Source: Deinococcus multiflagellatus
Lineage (GTDB): Bacteria; Deinococcota; Deinococci; Deinococcales; Deinococcaceae
DNA length: 64,000 bases
NCBI RefSeq assembly: GCF_020166415.1
Contig: NZ_JAIQXV010000001.1
Span: forward strand, 310,001 to 374,000
Direction: 5' to 3'
A program made the translations under genes and the position numbers. This document shows, piece by piece, positions 24,500 through 34,297 of the stretch (positions are counted from its first letter, which is position 1; each line of letters starts with the position of its first letter). Below the pieces are notes generated by a model that saw only the letters and a program-made list of their open reading frames with translations, did no database searches and had not been told where the DNA came from.

Positions 24500-25741
24500 T
24501 CAGAAGGTGTAACTCTTGGGCACGACGGTCACGCCGCTGTCGGTCACGGTAAAGCCACGGGCGCGGTCCTCTTCTGGGTTCAGGCCAATTTTGGCGCCCG
24601 GGGGCACCACCACGTTCTTGTCCACGATCACGCGGCGCAGGTGGGCGTGGCGGCCCACCTCGACCTCATCGAAGAGCACACAGCTTTCCACCAGCGAGTA
24701 CGAGTGGGTGCGCACGTTGCGGCCCAGCACACTGTCGCGCACGGTGCCGCCGCTGATGATCACGCCGCCGGCCATGATGGAGTTGAACGCCTGTCCCTTG
24801 CGGCCGTCCGACTCGTGCACGAACTTGGCCGGCGGCGAGAATTCGCTGCTGGTGCGCAGCGGCCACTGCGGGTTGTAGAAGTCAAATTCCGGGTTCACGC
24901 TCACGAGGTCCATGTTGGCCTCGTAGTAGGCGTCCAGGGTCCCCACGTCGCGCCAGTAGGTGTTGGGGCCGCCCTGGCCGGGAATGGGGTTGCGGTGAAA
25001 GTCGTAGGCCATGACGGTGTAGCCGTCAGACAGCGCGCGGGGAATCACGTCGCCGCCGAAGTCAAAGCCGGATTCGCCCTCGCCCATGTTGGTTTCCAGC
25101 AGCTCGTCCAGCGCGCGGCGCGAGAAGATGTAGTTGCCCATGCTGGTCAGGCTGGTGCCCTCCTGGCCCGGGATGCTGGGGGGGTCTTTGGGCTTTTCCA
25201 GAAACTGGGTCACGCGCCAGTTGCTGTCCACATGCATCACGCCGAACTGGTGCGCCTGCGCCTGCGGCATGGGGTAGGCGGCGATGGTCACGTCCGCGCG
25301 GGTCTCCATGTGCTTTTGCAGCATGTGCTCCACGTTCATCTTGTAGATGTGGTCGCCGCTGAAAATGGCCACGTAATCGGCCTCGTAGTTGTCAATGAGG
25401 TGCATGTTCTGGTACACGGCGTCGGCGGTGCCCCGGTACCACACCGGCCCCAGTTCCTCAATGCGGTACATCTGCGCGGGCACCAGCGTGATGAAGTAGT
25501 CGCTGAGGAAGGTGCCGAAGCGCCAGCCGCGCTGGATGTGTTCGGTGAGGCTCTGGGCCTTGTACTGGGTAAGCACGTAGATCGAGAACACGCCCGAGTT
25601 GATGAAGTTGTTGATGGCGAAGTCGATGATCCGGTACTTGCTGCCGAATGGCACGGCTGGTTTGCTGCGCTTCTGGGTCAGCGGGGCCAGCCTGGACCCC
25701 TGCCCCCCTGCCAGAATCATGCCGAGAACCCTTGGTTTCAT
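24500..25741 (-). CDS. glgC: Glucose-1-phosphate adenylyltransferase
   Basis: Encodes 413 residues, the typical length. It makes ADP-glucose from ATP and glucose-1-phosphate, the committed step of glycogen synthesis. Motifs: the nucleotide-binding [46 protein letters not shown], the metal-site [16 protein letters not shown] near the glucose-phosphate lysine, and a C-terminal left-handed beta-helix ([20 protein letters not shown]). The arginines and lysines of the N-terminal allosteric region (MKPRVLG, QKRSKP) are present. The start is the ATG at 25741. The miaA gene ends 130 nt upstream on the same strand. Confidence 0.95.
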   Translation of the reverse strand: MKPRVLGMILAGGQGSRLAPLTQKRSKPAVPFGSKYRIIDFAINNFINSGVFSIYVLTQYKAQSLTEHIQRGWRFGTFLSDYFITLVPAQMYRIEELGPVWYRGTADAVYQNMHLIDNYEADYVAIFSGDHIYKMNVEHMLQKHMETRADVTIAAYPMPQAQAHQFGVMHVDSNWRVTQFLEKPKDPPSIPGQEGTSLTSMGNYIFSRRALDELLETNMGEGESGFDFGGDVIPRALSDGYTVMAYDFHRNPIPGQGGPNTYWRDVGTLDAYYEANMDLVSVNPEFDFYNPQWPLRTSSEFSPPAKFVHESDGRKGQAFNSIMAGGVIISGGTVRDSVLGRNVRTHSYSLVESCVLFDEVEVGRHAHLRRVIVDKNVVVPPGAKIGLNPEEDRARGFTVTDSGVTVVPKSYTF

Positions 25742-25871
25742 GCCTTCCCCCCAGGGAGCGCCGGGCGCCCCGGGCTCACTCTACCCAGGCGCGCGGCGGC
25801 GGGCGAGGGCCCGGCTGGGCAGGCAGAAGGACAACGCACAAAAAGAGAAGAAAGGCACATGGTGCCCCACG

Positions 25872-26783
25872 CTAACGAGGCCACCCGGTGAAGAGATGCC
25901 GGCGCGCTTCACCCTCACTTAACAGCGGCGCGCCCAGCTGCGTGCGGATGAAGGTCTGCTGGCGTTTGGCGTACTGGCGGGTGGCCAGGGCAATCTGCGC
26001 GGCGGCCTCTGGCACCGCCAGGGTCCCGCCCGCCACCGCCAGGGCCTCGTGGTAGCCCAGGGCCTGCCAGACGGTGGGGCGCGGCTGGGTGTCTGGGGAC
26101 ACCTGCGCGGCCAGCCACGCGGCTTCACGGGCCCAGCCCGCGTCAAACATCGCCAGCACCCGGGCGTGCATGCGGGCTTCGAGTTCTTCCGGGGGGCGCG
26201 TGAAGGCCAGCACCTCGTAGGGAAAGGCGGGCGGGCGGTGCCCGAAGTCGCCGGGGTAACGGCCGGTGCGGCGGTAGATCTCCTCGGCGCGCACCACGCG
26301 GCGGGGGTTGCGCTCCAGGCGGGCGGCCTCGGCGGGGTGGCGGCGTTCAATGTCGGCCAGCAGGGCGTCCAGGCCCCGCTCGGCCAGTTCGGCTTCCACC
26401 TCGGCGCGCGCCCTGGGGTCGCTGGGCGGGGTCAGGGGCAGGCCGCGCACCAGGGCCGAGAGGTAAAAGCCGCTGCCCCCCACGATCAGCGGCGTGCGGC
26501 CCCGTGAGAGCACCTCGGCCACGGCGGCCTCGGCCAGTGCAACAAAGCGGGCCACATCGAACGGCTCGTGGACCTCGGCCACGTCCAGCAGGTGATGGGG
26601 CACCTGCGCGCGCTCGGCGGGGCCCGGCTTGGCGGTGCCGATGTCCAGGCCCCGGTACACGGTGAACGCGTCGGCGCAGACCAGTTCGCCGCCCGCGTGC
26701 AGGGCCCAGTCCTGGGCCAGGGCGCTTTTGCCAGCGGCGGTGGGGGCAGTCAGGATGGGCAGCGCGCGCACGGCGAGGATCAT
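25872..26783 (-). CDS. miaA: tRNA dimethylallyltransferase
   Basis: Encodes 303 residues. It transfers a dimethylallyl group to A37 of tRNAs that read UNN codons. The P-loop is TAPTAAGKSALA (residues 12-23). The usual D-S-x-Q-V-Y-R motif reads DAFTVYRGLDIGTAKPGPAE here, so two positions vary while the catalytic Asp, Tyr and Arg are kept. VGGSGFYLSALVRGL and RNPRRVVRAEEIYRRTG follow, then the C-terminal QALGYHEAL and RQYAKRQQTFIR. It is divergent from the Hsp20 gene with only 47 nt between the starts. A minor uncertainty is the start codon; MILAVRALPI is the only sensible one before the P-loop. Confidence 0.93.
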   Translation of the reverse strand: MILAVRALPILTAPTAAGKSALAQDWALHAGGELVCADAFTVYRGLDIGTAKPGPAERAQVPHHLLDVAEVHEPFDVARFVALAEAAVAEVLSRGRTPLIVGGSGFYLSALVRGLPLTPPSDPRARAEVEAELAERGLDALLADIERRHPAEAARLERNPRRVVRAEEIYRRTGRYPGDFGHRPPAFPYEVLAFTRPPEELEARMHARVLAMFDAGWAREAAWLAAQVSPDTQPRPTVWQALGYHEALAVAGGTLAVPEAAAQIALATRQYAKRQQTFIRTQLGAPLLSEGEARRHLFTGWPR

Positions 26784-26830
26784 AGAGGATGCGGGCGCGG
26801 CCCCAGGGGGCGGGTGCTACCGTAGGGGGC

Positions 26831-27238
26831 ATGAACGAGCCCGTACTGGCGCGACTGCACCACCTGATGACGCTGCGGGAAGAGGTGGAAACCCTATCCA
26901 GCCCCGTGCCCTGGACCCCGGCCGCCGACTGGACCGATGACGACGCCCACCTGTGCCTGCAGCTGGACGTGCCCGGCGTGGACGCCGAGTCCCTGGAGGT
27001 GCAGGAAGACGGCGAGACCGTCACGGTGGCCGGCCAGCGCCCGGCCTCCGAGCGGCTGCTGCGCGGCGAGCGCCCCAGCGGTATTTTCCGGCGCACCCTC
27101 ACCTTTCCTGAACCCGTGCGGCCCCAGTCGGGGCAGGCTTCCCTGGTCCACGGCGTGCTGACGATCCGCTTTGAAAAGCGCCACCCCACCATCAGCGTGC
27201 CTTCCAGCGATCTGGGGCGAGAAGAGCAGGGGGAGTAG
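26831..27238 (+). CDS. Hsp20/alpha-crystallin small heat-shock protein
   Basis: Encodes 135 residues. The ATG at 26831 lies 7 nt after TACCGT (26818-26823). The alpha-crystallin domain spans about residues 32-118: DDAHLCLQLDVPGVDAESLE, VQEDGETVTVAGQRP, GIFRRTLTFPEPV and the diagnostic VHGVLTIRFEKR (the GVL motif). The C-terminal ISV tripeptide (TISVPSS) matches the I-x-I/V oligomerisation anchor. It is an ATP-independent holdase that keeps unfolded proteins soluble. The promoter region shared with miaA shows no obvious heat-shock operator such as CIRCE. Confidence 0.9.
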   Translation: MNEPVLARLHHLMTLREEVETLSSPVPWTPAADWTDDDAHLCLQLDVPGVDAESLEVQEDGETVTVAGQRPASERLLRGERPSGIFRRTLTFPEPVRPQSGQASLVHGVLTIRFEKRHPTISVPSSDLGREEQGE

Positions 27239-27573
27239 GCGCGAAGGGCGGCTGCAGGACAGATTCAATCCTTCGCGTTCAGGGGCTGGGTAGCGGGTTC
27301 AGCGGCTCAGAGCCGGAGCGTGGACAGCCTCAGCATTCCGCAGAGAGCCGCTCGATAACCTCGCTGTTTCGCCATCCTTGCGGGAACTCGCAGCGGATGG
27401 GACCTTGACAGCGGCGCCGCAGAGGCCGGCAAGCGGGCTCAGGGTCTCTGACGACAATTCGCAGTCGCCGCGCCTCATATAAGAACGGCCCGCCCTCTTG
27501 CCCAGTCGAGGTGTTTGTCCTGCTCGATCACCCCACTCCCAACTCCTCCACGCCCTGATTGCACATAACGAAA
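27239..27573. other. Intergenic stretch without a supported gene
   Basis: Convergent region between the Hsp20 gene and pfkA. CCATCC near 27372 and GGATGG near 27396 form a small hairpin with an internal GCG/CGC pair. No ORF shows family resemblance. The short AT-rich bit around 27475-27490 (CATATAAGAACGG) could be a promoter relic. Confidence 0.45.
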
Positions 27574-27609
27574 GCGGGCGGGTTCGGTGTTCTGTCCCGG
27601 CCCACCCGC
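27569..27609 (-). terminator. pfkA terminator
   Basis: On the minus strand GCGGGTGGG (27601-27609) pairs with CCCGCCCGC (27574-27582) with one mismatch, followed by TTTCGTT. It is placed about 48 nt after the pfkA stop. Confidence 0.65.
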
Positions 27610-27656
27610 TTGGTTGTTGAGGTTCACCCTGAGACGCTCCCCCACTCGCTCTGACC

Positions 27657-28667
<1,011 letters not shown>

Positions 28668-28712
28668 GGAGGGGGCCTCGTTTCGGTCGGCGGTGCCGCC
28701 AGGGCAGGAACT

Positions 28713-29639
28713 TCAGTCGGTGGAACGGTCGGAAGCGCTTCCGGTGGCCTGAAGCGCCAAGGTGTAAGCGTCATTCTTACGCAAACCCTGGCGCTGCAAC
28801 TGCTCACGTATATCCCTCACGCTGTGGCCGGCTTCTGCCAGGGTCTGGGCCAGGGCCGCGAAGTCGGGCCCCTGCGCCGCCTCGGCCGGGTCGCGGCCCG
28901 CCACCACCACCACAATCTCGCCGCGCACACCGCCCTCAAAATGGGCGGCCAGTTCGGCCAGGGTGCCGCGCGCCGTTTCTTCAAAGCGCTTGCTGAGTTC
29001 GCGGGTCACACTGGCGGGGCGCGTCTCGCCGCAGGCGGCGGCGAGGTCCTGCAAGGTGTCGTGCAGACGGTGGGGACTCTCGTACAGCACCGAGGTTTCT
29101 TCGCGGGCGGCCACCGCAGCCAGACGCTCGCGGCGGTCGCGGCCTGCCCGGGGCAGGAAGCCTTCAAAGGCAAAGCGCCCAGCTGGCAAACCCGAGAGCA
29201 CCAGCGCGGGCACCAGCGCGGTGGGGCCGGGCAGCACTTCCACGGGCACGTCGGCCGCCAGCGCGGCCTGCACCAGTTCGGCGCCGGGGTCGCTGATGCC
29301 GGGGGTGCCGGCGTCGCTCACGTAAGCCAGGCGGGGATGGCGCTCCAGCACCTGCGGCGCGCGGTTCATGGTGTGGGCGTCAAGGCGCACCAGGGGTTTG
29401 CGGATGCCCAGGTGGGTCAGCAGCGCGCCGGTGCGGCGGGTGTCCTCGCAGGCCACGGCGTCGGCGGCGCGCAGCACCTCCAGGGCCCGTAGGGTAATGT
29501 CGCCCAGGTTGCCCACGGGGGTGGGCACCAGCCAGACCCGGGCGCCGCTCTGGTCGTGGGGCGGCTCTGGGGCGTGGTCTGGCTCGGTCCAGGCCGTCTC
29601 CAGCGGCCCATCCAGTGGCCCATTCACCGGCTCAGTCAT
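28713..29639 (-). CDS. rsmI: 16S rRNA (cytidine1402-2'-O)-methyltransferase
   Basis: Encodes 308 residues. It methylates the ribose of C1402 in the decoding centre of 16S rRNA using SAM. The tetrapyrrole-methylase fold is evident: VWLVPTPVGNLGDITLRALE, VACEDTRRTGALL, YVSDAGTPGISDPGAEL, VLPGPTALVPALVLSGLP and FEGFLPRAGRDRRERL, then the C-terminal ELSKRFEETARGTL. An acidic/proline-rich N-terminal extension of about 33 residues precedes the fold. Its ATG overlaps the stop of the small gene 29632-29865 by 8 nt, indicating coupling. Confidence 0.93.
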   Translation of the reverse strand: MTEPVNGPLDGPLETAWTEPDHAPEPPHDQSGARVWLVPTPVGNLGDITLRALEVLRAADAVACEDTRRTGALLTHLGIRKPLVRLDAHTMNRAPQVLERHPRLAYVSDAGTPGISDPGAELVQAALAADVPVEVLPGPTALVPALVLSGLPAGRFAFEGFLPRAGRDRRERLAAVAAREETSVLYESPHRLHDTLQDLAAACGETRPASVTRELSKRFEETARGTLAELAAHFEGGVRGEIVVVVAGRDPAEAAQGPDFAALAQTLAEAGHSVRDIREQLQRQGLRKNDAYTLALQATGSASDRSTD

Positions 29640-29865
29640 CGGCCCCCGGCAAGGCGGCGTGCAGGGGCCCTGCCGCCGTGGCCGCCAGCCCGGGGGTGGG
29701 CTTCAGGCGGACGCGCACCTTGCGGGGCCGCTTGAGAACATTGGTGATCCGGGCGCGCAGCAGTTCGCCTTCGCCCACTGTCACCGTCACGACCGCGCCC
29801 TCGGGCAGACGGCCGCCGATAATCACCACCACGCCGTTTTCCACGACGCCTTTGTACGCTTTCAT
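29632..29865 (-). CDS. Small beta-rich protein of unknown function
   Basis: Encodes 77 residues. The N-terminus (MKAYKGVVENGVVVIIGGRL, then PEGAVVTVTV) resembles the short beta-barrel of DUF104/AF2212-like proteins, where an 'NG.v...LPEG..V.V' pattern is typical; some relatives were proposed as antitoxins. No toxin gene accompanies it. The C-terminal half is basic (RARITNVLKRPRKVRVRLKP), so it could bind RNA or DNA. Its ATG overlaps the TGA of the upstream membrane gene (ATGA) and its end overlaps rsmI by 8 nt, so it is embedded in a translationally coupled three-gene run. Confidence 0.6.
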   Translation of the reverse strand: MKAYKGVVENGVVVIIGGRLPEGAVVTVTVGEGELLRARITNVLKRPRKVRVRLKPTPGLAATAAGPLHAALPGADD

Positions 29866-30290
29866 GTGTCCCTCCCCTGCGCGCGGCGCACCCGACGTTC
29901 GGCCGCCGATTGCGCTTCGCGCAGCGCCACGATCTCACTTTCACGTGCGCCGCCCAGCCGGGCGTAGCGGTCAATCACCTCGGCCGCTTCTCGGCGGCGG
30001 TCCAGGCGCAGCAGCAGCGCGCCCAGATGCTCGCCCCCCACAAAATACGCGCGGGGATTGTCCGGTTCGGCCGCCACCTGCGCCCGCGCCGTGTCCAGCC
30101 GCGCCAGATGCGCGCGGTGCCGGTTGACCTGCCAGCGCACCAGAAAGGTGGCCAGACTGAAGGTAAAGGCCGCCCCCAGCACCGAGAGGGTGATGGCTTC
30201 CGGCACGCCGATGCGCGCGCCGAGTTGCACCGTCAGCGGAAAGCTGAAGGCCAGCACCACCAGCACCGCCAGCGTGGCCGCGTAGTTCAT
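29862..30290 (-). CDS. Small membrane protein of unknown function
   Basis: Encodes 142 residues from the ATG at 30290 (MNYAATLAVL); the frame can start six codons earlier at a TTG, but GGTGGGGC just upstream favours the ATG. Two membrane helices cover about residues 2-19 (AATLAVLVVLAFSFPL) and 30-50 (AITLSVLGAAFTFSLATFL). A cytoplasmic helical tail follows with one TPR-like unit (NPRAYFVGGEHLGALLLRLD; RRREAAEVIDRYARLGG). I do not recognise a family. It is the first gene of the run leading to rsmI and pfkA and is divergent from rlmH. Confidence 0.6.
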   Translation of the reverse strand: MNYAATLAVLVVLAFSFPLTVQLGARIGVPEAITLSVLGAAFTFSLATFLVRWQVNRHRAHLARLDTARAQVAAEPDNPRAYFVGGEHLGALLLRLDRRREAAEVIDRYARLGGARESEIVALREAQSAAERRVRRAQGRDT

Positions 30291-30379
30291 GCCCCACCTG
30301 CGGGGCAAAGGGTCAAGGCGGGCATGGGCCCAGTGTAGCGGGCGGGCCCTGGCACACGAAATACCGTAAGCTGCCCCGC

Positions 30380-30820
30380 GTGCGTCTGCACCTGATTACC
30401 GTTGGCGAACCCAAGCTGGCCTATGCGCGGGCCGGGTGGGACGAGTACGAAAAGCGGCTGCGGCGCTTTCACCGCGTGCAGGTCACGCGGGTGTCCGCCC
30501 GCACCCAGGCGCAAGAAAGCGAGGCGGTGCGCCGTGCGGCCGGGCGGGCGCCCCTGGTGCTGCTGGACCCGCGCGGCGCGCAGTTCACCTCTGAGGGCCT
30601 GAGTGCCTTTCTGGACGCGCAGGCGGTCTCTGGCGTGGGCGAACTGGCCTTTGCGGTGGGCGGCCCGGACGGCCACACCGACGACTTGCGCGCCGGGGCG
30701 GCCCGGTTATGGAGCCTGGGGCAGCTGACGTTGCCGCACGATCTGGCGATGGTGGTGCTGCTTGAAGCCCTGTACCGCGCCGGGACCATCAGCGCAGGGG
30801 AGCCGTACCACCGGGGCTAG
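30380..30820 (+). CDS. rlmH: 23S rRNA (pseudouridine1915-N3)-methyltransferase
   Basis: Encodes 146 residues from a GTG at 30380, about 12 nt after TACCGT. It is a small SPOUT methyltransferase that modifies pseudouridine 1915 in helix 69 of 23S rRNA. Conserved parts: MRLHLITVGEPKLAYARAG at the start, VLLDPRGAQFTSEGLSAFLD, the knotted SAM site ELAFAVGGPDGHTDDL, and the ending LLEALYRAGTISAGEPYHRG (family PYH-[RK]). Apparently monocistronic. Confidence 0.93.
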   Translation: MRLHLITVGEPKLAYARAGWDEYEKRLRRFHRVQVTRVSARTQAQESEAVRRAAGRAPLVLLDPRGAQFTSEGLSAFLDAQAVSGVGELAFAVGGPDGHTDDLRAGAARLWSLGQLTLPHDLAMVVLLEALYRAGTISAGEPYHRG

Positions 30821-31037
30821 GCACCCTTCTCGCAGGTGCAGGCGGAGTAGCGCCTTCTGGCCCAACGGCTCAGGGGCCACTCGCGGGTGTTCTGGCCCAG
30901 CCGGTACCCCCGGAAGCCAGTTCAAGCCCTGCGGCCTCAGCCCCTTGTCCAGCGCGCACACCGCCGAAACGCCCCTAGACACCACGCTTCCGGCCGGCCC
31001 TGTGCCCTGGACCCCCTGGGCTACGCTGGGCAGCAAG

Positions 31038-31670
31038 ATGACCGACCTGCCTGCCCCTGCGGCCGAGTGGCTGCGCGCCCCCACCCTGCGCGGGCGGGCC
31101 GTGACCCTGGAAGCCCTGCACCCAGAGCACGCCGCCGACCTGCACGCGGGCGCCACCGAAGACACCATCCGCTTTCTGGCGCGCGGCGGGCCCACGGCGC
31201 AGACGGTGCCCGCCTGGGCCGACTACATTGAGCGGCTGAACGCCCTGCCGCGCCGGGTGAACTTTGCCGTGCGCCTTGGGGATGGGCCGGTGGTGGGGCG
31301 CATCAGCTACAGCGAGGTGCGCGCAGAGGACCGCTGGGTCGAGATTGGCACCATGTTGCTGCCCGCCGCGCAGGGCACCGCCGTGAACCCAGAGGCCAAG
31401 CGGCTGCTGCTGGGCCGGGCTTTTGAAGGCCTGGGCGCGGGGCGGGTGCACTTCAAGGTGGACGCGCGCAACGAACGCAGTCTGCGGGCCATGCGGCGGC
31501 TGGGCGCGGTGCAGGAGGGGGTGCTGCGGGCGTATCAGGTGCGGCCGGACGGCCACGCGCGCGACAGCGTGATGTTCAGCATCCTGGCGGCCGAGTGGCC
31601 TGGGGTACGCGCGGCGCTGGACCGGCGACTGGACGACCTGCTGGGGCGGACCGCGCCGCCTCTTCCATGA
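31038..31670 (+). CDS. RimJ/RimL-type GNAT acetyltransferase
   Basis: Encodes 210 residues. The ATG at 31038 follows TACGCT (31022-31027) by 10 nt; the 92 extra upstream codons of the frame are non-conserved. It has the pattern of ribosomal-protein N-acetyltransferases: LRGRAVTLEALHPEHAADLH, VVGRISYSEVRAEDRWVEIG, and KRLLLGRAFEGLGAGRVHFK followed by DARNERSLRAMRRLGAVQEG, with the acetyl-CoA loop changed to a form lacking the classical Q-x-x-G-x-G (LPAAQGTAVNPEAK), as in the YjaB/RimL relatives where 'N.e.K..ll..afe' replaces it. Substrate unknown. Confidence 0.82.
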   Translation: MTDLPAPAAEWLRAPTLRGRAVTLEALHPEHAADLHAGATEDTIRFLARGGPTAQTVPAWADYIERLNALPRRVNFAVRLGDGPVVGRISYSEVRAEDRWVEIGTMLLPAAQGTAVNPEAKRLLLGRAFEGLGAGRVHFKVDARNERSLRAMRRLGAVQEGVLRAYQVRPDGHARDSVMFSILAAEWPGVRAALDRRLDDLLGRTAPPLP

Positions 31671-31716
31671 GAAAAGGTTCAAGATTGTCATCAGAGCTTT
31701 GGTAGCTTGGCCTCTG

Positions 31717-32169
31717 ATGCGCCGCCTCTTGCTTGCCGCTGCCCTCGCCGCGCTGAGTGTGCCCAGCGCCCGCGCCCTGATTGTGCCCATGCCCGGCTGG
31801 ACCCCGGTGGGCGGCGACGCCAACTACTGGACCGACGCCAGCGGCAACTGCCTGATGCGCGAGGAGCGTCATGGACAGGCGTTTCCGGCCTTTACCAGCC
31901 CGGACGAGGCGCGGGCCTTCGCCCTGAAACTGCAGGGCAGCCTGGGGCGCACCATGCGCAACGTGGTCACGCAGCCGGTGGACCGCGCGGGCCGCTGGAG
32001 CGTGCTGGCCGCTTACGATTTCAAGGAGGGCGGCACCAGCTACCGCGTCAGCCAGCTGTTTCTGAGTGACAGCGGCCTCCTGCGCACCGTGACCGGCAGC
32101 AGCGCGGCCGACGGCGCCGATGCCTGCGTGAACGAGATGCGCGACTTTATCCGCTATCTGGCGGACTGA
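31717..32169 (+). CDS. Small secreted protein of unknown function
   Basis: Encodes 150 residues from the ATG at 31717; the frame is open six codons further upstream but the signal peptide begins at MRRLLLAAALAALSVPSARA. After cleavage the protein has two cysteines about 80 residues apart (GNCLMREE and DACVNEM) that could pair, aromatic beta strands (NYWTDASGNC, VLAAYDFKEGGTSYRVSQLF) and no known domain. It may be an extracytoplasmic binding or envelope protein. A TAGCTT 8-9 nt before the ATG fits the leaderless -10 pattern. Confidence 0.6.
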   Translation: MRRLLLAAALAALSVPSARALIVPMPGWTPVGGDANYWTDASGNCLMREERHGQAFPAFTSPDEARAFALKLQGSLGRTMRNVVTQPVDRAGRWSVLAAYDFKEGGTSYRVSQLFLSDSGLLRTVTGSSAADGADACVNEMRDFIRYLAD

Positions 32170-32299
32170 GCGCGGCGGCGCGTTCCTTTGGCGCCACAGT
32201 CCTGTGCGGCCCGTCACCTCGTTCGCCCCAGGGGCAGTGAGGACATCCCCAGGCCCCGTCATGACGGTAGTGGTCGCCTGCGCGCGGTAGAACAGGGGC

Positions 32300-33073
32300 G
32301 TGCCCACTGCGCCCGATGCCCTGCTGGCCCGCCTGAATGCCCTTGCGCGGGTGGTGGCCGACTCCGGTCACGCGCTGGCCCTGCTGGGGCTGGGCTCGGT
32401 GGGCCGTGAACGGGAGCGGCTGGACCGATGGTCTGACCTCGACTTTTTTGTGATCGCCCGCCCAGGCGAAGTGGGCCGGTTTCTGGACGGCGCGTGGCTG
32501 GCGCAGGCCGCGCCGTTGGCCTTTACGTTTCGCAATACCCCGGACGGGGCCAAGGTGCTGTTTGAAGATGGCATCTATGCGGAATTTGCGGCCTTTGAAG
32601 GGTCCCGCCTGCCCGAATTGCCGCTGGCAAGTGCGCGGGTGGTCTGGGCCGCCCCGGACTTCCCGGGTCTGCCCGCCGTGCCGCCAGCGCCGCCGCCCCC
32701 ACACCCGGCCGAGGCGCACGCCCACCATCTGGGCGAGGCGCTGACCAATCTGCTGGTGGGCCTGGGCCGCTACGGACGCGGCGAGCGGCTGAGCGCCATG
32801 ACCTTTGTGCAGGGCTACGCACTGGGGCATGTACTGGCGCTGGCGGCGGCGCGCGGCGCCCTGCCGGCGGCCGGCGCAGATCCCTTCAGCCCCGAGCGGC
32901 GGGTGGAGGCGCGGGCCCCGGGATTGGCGGCGCAGTTGCCGGCCTTTGCACCGGGGTACGCGGGCACCCCGCAGGCGGCGCTGGCCCTGCTGGCGCATCT
33001 GGAGGCCCACGAAAGCGTGCCACCATCCATGAGCCGCGCCATCCGGGCCGCCGCCCAGGCCCTGGAGGAGTAA
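32300..33073 (+). CDS. Nucleotidyltransferase-superfamily protein
   Basis: Encodes 257 residues from a GTG at 32300, 6 nt after TAGAAC. Residues about 24-52 read ALALLGLGSVGRERERLDRW then SDLDFFVI, i.e. the GS...(R)...SD.D pattern of polymerase-beta-like nucleotidyltransferases with two metal-binding aspartates. The next acidic strand (KVLFEDGIYAEFAAFE) could supply the third carboxylate. The C-terminal half is helical (HLGEALTNLLVGLGRYGRGE) as in aminoglycoside- or toxin-type members. Neither an antitoxin partner nor an antibiotic context is visible, so the substrate is open. Confidence 0.65.
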   Translation: MPTAPDALLARLNALARVVADSGHALALLGLGSVGRERERLDRWSDLDFFVIARPGEVGRFLDGAWLAQAAPLAFTFRNTPDGAKVLFEDGIYAEFAAFEGSRLPELPLASARVVWAAPDFPGLPAVPPAPPPPHPAEAHAHHLGEALTNLLVGLGRYGRGERLSAMTFVQGYALGHVLALAAARGALPAAGADPFSPERRVEARAPGLAAQLPAFAPGYAGTPQAALALLAHLEAHESVPPSMSRAIRAAAQALEE

Positions 33074-33239
33074 AGGGTGCTGGGGTGGCTGCTTCTGCTT
33101 GGGCTGGCCCCTCTCTCCGCCGGGCCACCGCTGTCTTCTTAACCCATGCACCTTGTTCGCCCCTCAGCCACTGGCCGGGCCCCCACCTCAGCGGCGCTGG
33201 GTTCTGCCCTCAGGGCGCGTGGTAGGCTCCCCGGTTGAG

Positions 33240-33278
33240 ATGCAGACTGTGCGTGGAGTTCGGGCGGTGCGGCCATGA
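33240..33278 (+). CDS. Candidate 12-residue leader peptide coupled to mraY
   Basis: ATG at 33240 opens 12 codons ([12 protein letters not shown]) and the TGA at 33276-33278 overlaps the mraY ATG as ATGA. A TAGGCT lies at 33223-33228, 11 nt before this ATG, the spacing seen for other leaderless genes here, whereas mraY itself has no well-placed ribosome binding site. Translation of mraY may therefore depend on ribosomes finishing this mini-ORF. Conservation is untested. Confidence 0.35.
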   Translation: MQTVRGVRAVRP

Positions 33279-34198
33279 TGGTCGTGACGGCGCTGCTGTC
33301 GTGGTTTCTGGTGGGGCTGTTCGTGCGGGTCAGCAAGGCGCGCGGCTGGGGCCAGCGCGTGCGCGCCGACGGACCGCAGACCCACCTGGTCAAGGACGGC
33401 ACGCCCACGGCGGGCGGCGTGCCCTTTGTGGTGGCCATGCTGCTGGTGTTCGTGCCGCTGTACCTGAGCGGGCAGGGCGGCGACAGCCGCGAACTGATCA
33501 TCATGCTCACCGCCCTGGGCATGGGTCTGATCGGCGGGGCCGACGACCTGCTGAAAATCCGCTCGCGCATGAAGGGCAGCGGGAAAAGCGAGCTGCTGGC
33601 ACGCGAGAAGTTCCCGCTGCAGTTTCTGGTGGCGGCGCTGTTCGCCTACTTCGCCGCGCCGCTGGCCTCGCACGAACTGGTGCCGGGCCTGGGCCGGGTG
33701 GGCGACGTGGTCCTGCTGACCCTGGTGATGGTGGGCAGCGTGAACGCCTTTAACTTCGCCGATGGCCTGGACGGGCTGCTGTCGGGCATTGCCATCATCG
33801 TGCTGCTGCCGCTGCTGGGGCTCTCACCCATCAGCGCCCTGCTGGTAGCGGCGCTGCTGGGCTTCCTGTGGTTCAACGCCCACCCGGCGCGCGTGTTCAT
33901 GGGCGACATGGGCAGCCACGCCATCGGGGCGATTGCGGCCGGGGCCTACGTGCTGCACGCCGACGTCTGGCTGCTGCCGCTGGCGGCCATCATTCCGGTG
34001 GTGGCGGTGCTGAGCGTGGTGATTCAGGTGGCGTCGTTCAAGCTGCGCGGCAAGCGGGTGTTCAAGATGGCGCCCATTCAGCACCACTTTGAGCACAAGG
34101 ACATCGGCTGGCCCGAAACGCACGTCACCATGCGCTTCTGGGTGATCACGGCGGTGGCCACGGCGGGCGTGTGGTGGCTGCTGGGCGGGCGGCCGTAG
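33275..34198 (+). CDS. mraY: Phospho-N-acetylmuramoyl-pentapeptide transferase
   Basis: Encodes 307 residues, close to Gram-positive MraY and shorter than the E. coli protein. It makes lipid I from UDP-MurNAc-pentapeptide and undecaprenyl phosphate in the inner membrane. Catalytic and signature loops are intact: [23 protein letters not shown] (the DD pair), [33 protein letters not shown] and [16 protein letters not shown]. About ten membrane segments are visible. It stands alone, not within a division/cell-wall gene cluster. The ATG at 33275 overlaps the stop of a 12-codon upstream ORF; a second ATG follows immediately. Confidence 0.93.
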   Translation: MMVVTALLSWFLVGLFVRVSKARGWGQRVRADGPQTHLVKDGTPTAGGVPFVVAMLLVFVPLYLSGQGGDSRELIIMLTALGMGLIGGADDLLKIRSRMKGSGKSELLAREKFPLQFLVAALFAYFAAPLASHELVPGLGRVGDVVLLTLVMVGSVNAFNFADGLDGLLSGIAIIVLLPLLGLSPISALLVAALLGFLWFNAHPARVFMGDMGSHAIGAIAAGAYVLHADVWLLPLAAIIPVVAVLSVVIQVASFKLRGKRVFKMAPIQHHFEHKDIGWPETHVTMRFWVITAVATAGVWWLLGGRP

Positions 34199-34297
34199 CG
34201 GCGCCCAAGGCCGGGGACGGGGAAGGGGCGCGCGCCGCCTCTCCCCTGTTTCTGTGTGGCTTCGCCTGTGCCTGCTTCTGCGCGTACACTCGGGCGC

